From NCBI GenBank assembly GCA_029555885.1, contig JAKPQT010000068.1, forward strand, positions 1 to 7,222: a DNA stretch of 7,222 bases. Reading direction: 5' to 3'. A model generated the notes under the pieces. The model saw nothing but the letters and a program-made list of their open reading frames with translations, searched no databases and was not told the DNA's origin. Source of the stretch: Chloroflexota bacterium (lineage in GTDB: Bacteria > Chloroflexota > Anaerolineae > CG2-30-64-16). The position numbers were made by a program, and so were the translations under genes. Position 1 is the first letter of the stretch, and each line of letters starts with the position of its first letter. Shown piece after piece: positions 6,158 to 7,222 of this stretch.

Positions 6158-7046
6158 CGTTGTCCTCGGGGAGCGGGTCGTCAGGTCCGAGGCCGAGGAC
6201 GCGGCGGAGCGCGGCTTCGTTGACGGCCGCAGCATCGTCGGCCCCGGGTGGGTAGGCAGGAGACTGCCGATGTGTTGTGGATTTGCCATGTCCGTTTCTC
6301 CGTTCCAGTTTCACGCTCGGCGCCACATTCTGCGCCAGGCAGCGGTCGAGGATCGAGCGCACGTAGCGCCAGTTACGCGCGTTGGCGTCGGCGGCCTCTT
6401 GCAGGGCCTCGGCCCACCAACCATCCACCCCGCGCAGGTGGAGCTGATCCAGATACTCACCGATCTCCTGGGCCTGTTGCGCGCCGGCCACGAACCCGAT
6501 CAGGTCGTTGTAGAGCTTGAAGGCGGCCGCAATGTGGGGCTGCAGAATGTCGCTGTCTTCAGCTTCTGACTTGCCCACCGGACCGTCACTACTACTACTA
6601 GAGTTAATTAATAGGGACTGGTACTGGGTTCGATTTTGCTGCCTTTTTGCTGAAGCATTTGCTTCGTCGTTTGCTTCACCTTTTGCCTTGCGTGCAGCCC
6701 CTGAACGTGTCCCTCCGCGCCGGCCAGCCTCTGCACGGCCCGCGCGGAGGCGTAGCACCTCCGCGCGGCTCTTATTCCAGTCCAGGAAGTCGTGCACCTG
6801 ATAGCCATGCGGCGCGCGTTCCCAGAAGCCATGCTCAAGCAAGCCTGAAGCAATTGCTTCGCCGTTCGCTTCCGGAGGCAGCTTAGCCCACGCGACCAGT
6901 AGCGGGAGCTGGCTGGCCGGGATAAACCCATCACTGAGCTGCCCGCAGCAGTAGACGATCCCTGCCAGGTACAGGTCTTGCTCATCGCGGTTGAGCTGGG
7001 CAGTTTTCAGCGTCAGATAGAACTGGTCGTCAATGCGTGCGTACAT
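6150..7046 (-). CDS. DnaD-domain phage replication initiator / helicase-loading protein
   Basis: This 298-aa protein probably binds the origin and helps the downstream DnaC-like protein load the host replicative helicase. Residues 1-90 resemble the N-terminal winged-helix module of phage replisome organisers: MYARIDDQFY at the start, YLAGIVYC, DGFIP, LLEHGFWE, and GYQVHDFLDWN at 81-91. Residues about 92-160 form a polar linker rich in Arg/Ala/Gly with a run of five Ser (149-153). Residues about 176-240 match the DnaD/DnaB_2 C-terminal helical domain (FKLYNDLIGF ... NWRYVRSILDRCLAQN), including its N-W-x-Y-V signature. An acidic, Pro-rich tail follows. The ATG (7044-7046) has GGAGG (7051-7055) four bases upstream. 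The linker-coding DNA is unusually repeat-rich and less GC-rich than its surroundings (listed separately). Confidence 0.85.
   Translation of the reverse strand: MYARIDDQFYLTLKTAQLNRDEQDLYLAGIVYCCGQLSDGFIPASQLPLLVAWAKLPPEANGEAIASGLLEHGFWERAPHGYQVHDFLDWNKSRAEVLRLRAGRAEAGRRGGTRSGAARKAKGEANDEANASAKRQQNRTQYQSLLINSSSSSDGPVGKSEAEDSDILQPHIAAAFKLYNDLIGFVAGAQQAQEIGEYLDQLHLRGVDGWWAEALQEAADANARNWRYVRSILDRCLAQNVAPSVKLERRNGHGKSTTHRQSPAYPPGADDAAAVNEAALRRVLGLGPDDPLPEDNDE
6635..6693 (-). repeat. Iteron-like array, five GCAAA motifs on an 11-12 bp period
   Basis: On the plus strand TTTGC begins at 6635, 6646, 6658, 6670 and 6682, with spacings of 11, 12, 12 and 12. The middle units extend to a TTTGCTTC core. 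On the coding strand this reads as repeated GAAGCAAA, translated as the EANDEANASAKRQQN-type low-complexity linker (about residues 124-138). Similar E-A-N-A-K-Q tracts occur in linkers of other phage initiators (recalled, not searched). Spacing near one helical turn places all sites on about the same face of the DNA, as expected for initiator binding. Confidence 0.6.
6650..6677 (-). repeat. 28-bp repeat, copy A, with near-palindromic core
   Basis: This copy matches 6845-6872 at 25 of 28 positions. Its core at 6652-6665 is GAAGCA-TT-TGCTTC, an inverted repeat with 6-bp arms. It encodes EANDEANAS (residues 124-132) in the linker. It overlaps the iteron-like array. Confidence 0.8.
6740..6768. 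repeat. Perfect 11-bp GC-rich inverted repeat with 7-nt loop
   Basis: CCGCGCGGAGG (6740-6750) and its exact reverse complement CCTCCGCGCGG (6758-6768) flank a 7-base loop, CGTAGCA. A further partial copy, CCTCCGCGC, lies at 6712-6720. The element is inside the DnaD gene, coding part of the Arg/Ala-rich linker (around residues 93-103), between the two 28-bp repeats. No T-run follows on either strand, so it is not a simple terminator. A structural element of an origin is possible. Confidence 0.7.
6845..6872 (-). repeat. 28-bp repeat, copy B, with perfect palindromic core
   Basis: This copy matches 6650-6677 at 25 of 28 positions, exactly 195 bp away and in the same reading frame. Its core at 6847-6860, GAAGCAATTGCTTC, is a perfect 14-bp palindrome. 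It encodes EANGEAIAS (residues 59-67) within the predicted winged-helix domain, a different structural context from copy A. Confidence 0.8.
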
Positions 7047-7109
7047 TGCGCCTCCGGGCGTCGCGCCTCCGCGTCAGGCTCTAGTGATCCGCCAGCGGGC
7101 CGGCGAACA

Positions 7110-7222
7110 CTACAGTTCCAGCATCTCGCACAGGTGCTTGTACTGTGCGGCCCTGGCAGCGGCCCAGGCAGCGGCCCCGGCAGCGGCCCTGGCAGCGGCC
7201 CCGGCAGCGGCCCCGGCAGCGG
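7110..7222 (-). CDS. C-terminal end of an Ala-rich tandem-repeat protein (partial)
   Basis: The open frame enters from the right edge and ends at TAG (7110-7112), giving 36 visible residues. It begins as a four-residue tandem repeat, A-A-A-X with X = G, G, R, G, W, R in order, and ends with AAQYKHLCEMLEL. Repeated A-A-A-R/W tracts followed by a short polar, Leu-rich end are familiar from phage proteins and from the C-termini of some proteins annotated as Imm-5-like putative immunity proteins. That resemblance is from memory and the diagnostic N-terminal part lies outside the window. The tract should form a long Ala-rich helix with one variable side chain per turn. It lies 63 nt upstream of the DnaD gene on the same strand and is probably co-transcribed. 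The function is not assignable. Confidence 0.6.
   Translation of the reverse strand, partial: AAGAAAGAAARAAAGAAAWAAARAAQYKHLCEMLEL
7149..7222 (-). repeat. 12-bp tandem repeat, about 5.7 copies, running off the edge
   Basis: From 7155 the plus strand reads GGCAGCGGCCCN repeated with period 12 (starts 7155, 7167, 7179, 7191, 7203, 7215), preceded by a half unit at 7149-7154. Eleven of the twelve bases are identical in every full copy; only the last varies (A, C, T, C, C). Because 12 is a multiple of three, the repeats stay in frame with the Ala-rich protein and each unit codes A-A-A plus one variable residue. The window ends inside the array, so the copy number is unknown. Confidence 0.9.

Larger units (their letters stand above)
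6588..6872. other. Candidate replication origin inside the initiator gene
   Basis: Several signals converge inside the DnaD gene. There are five TTTGC (GCAAA on the coding strand) motifs spaced 11-12 bp apart. Two copies of a 28-bp element carry a palindromic core. There is a perfect 11-bp inverted repeat, and an A+T-rich dip (6601-6690 is about 43% GC by hand count, against roughly two thirds elsewhere) that uses codons uncommon in this window such as TTA, ATT and AGT. Phage origins embedded in their initiator gene are well known, as in lambda O. The assignment here is inference from sequence layout; no experimental origin can be read from it. Confidence 0.5.

Noticed and set aside
5417..6289. 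Longer start for the helicase loader (290 aa)
   Set aside because: The extra 44 residues re-read the DnaD gene end in another frame. The Met at 6157 has a ribosome site and directly precedes the zinc motif.
7149..7222. CRISPR-like array
   Set aside because: The 12-bp units are contiguous with no spacers and lie in frame within a protein.

Overview
The window is a block of small, tightly packed genes. All credible genes lie on the minus strand, so transcription runs from right (7222) to left (1). GC content is high, roughly two thirds by eye. Genes are spaced at -8 to about +14 nt, several are coupled by 4-nt ATGA/GTGA overlaps, and purine-rich Shine-Dalgarno sites are clear. This, with a DnaD-type initiator followed by a DnaC-type helicase loader, two DNA methyltransferases and many small orphan proteins, points to the early replication and DNA-modification region of a tailed phage or prophage. 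DnaD-plus-DnaC initiation suggests a Gram-positive-type or Chloroflexota-like high-GC host. The host assignment is inference only; no structural, integrase or host gene is visible.

Layout in transcription order: (a) 7222-7110, the C-terminal end of an Ala-rich repeat protein cut by the window edge; (b) 7046-6150, a DnaD-domain replication initiator whose linker-coding region holds iteron-like repeats, a GC-rich hairpin and an AT-rich dip, making it a candidate replication origin; (c) 6157-5417, a DnaC-like AAA+ helicase loader with an odd insertion before its P-loop; (d) 5412-5206 and 5192-4785, two small unknown proteins; (e) 4788-1132, a coupled cassette of a DUF6884/YaaA-like protein, a C5-cytosine methyltransferase, an amino-type (N4/N6) methyltransferase with four copies of its catalytic SSPPY motif, and a conserved phage-type 119-aa protein; (f) 1120-737, a single-pass membrane protein; (g) 732-632, a long nested hairpin between genes; (h) 597-292 and 239-12, two small proteins, the second possibly zinc-binding.

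As a working picture, the initiator binds iterons inside its own gene and, with the loader, recruits the host replicative helicase. The coupled cassette would modify the newly made phage DNA at cytosines and at adenines or cytosine amino groups, plausibly to avoid host restriction. The most unusual items are the fourfold SSPPY methyltransferase, the repeat cluster within the initiator gene, the helicase-loader P-loop insertion, the nested intergenic hairpin, and the 12-bp tandem repeats that vary only at one base.
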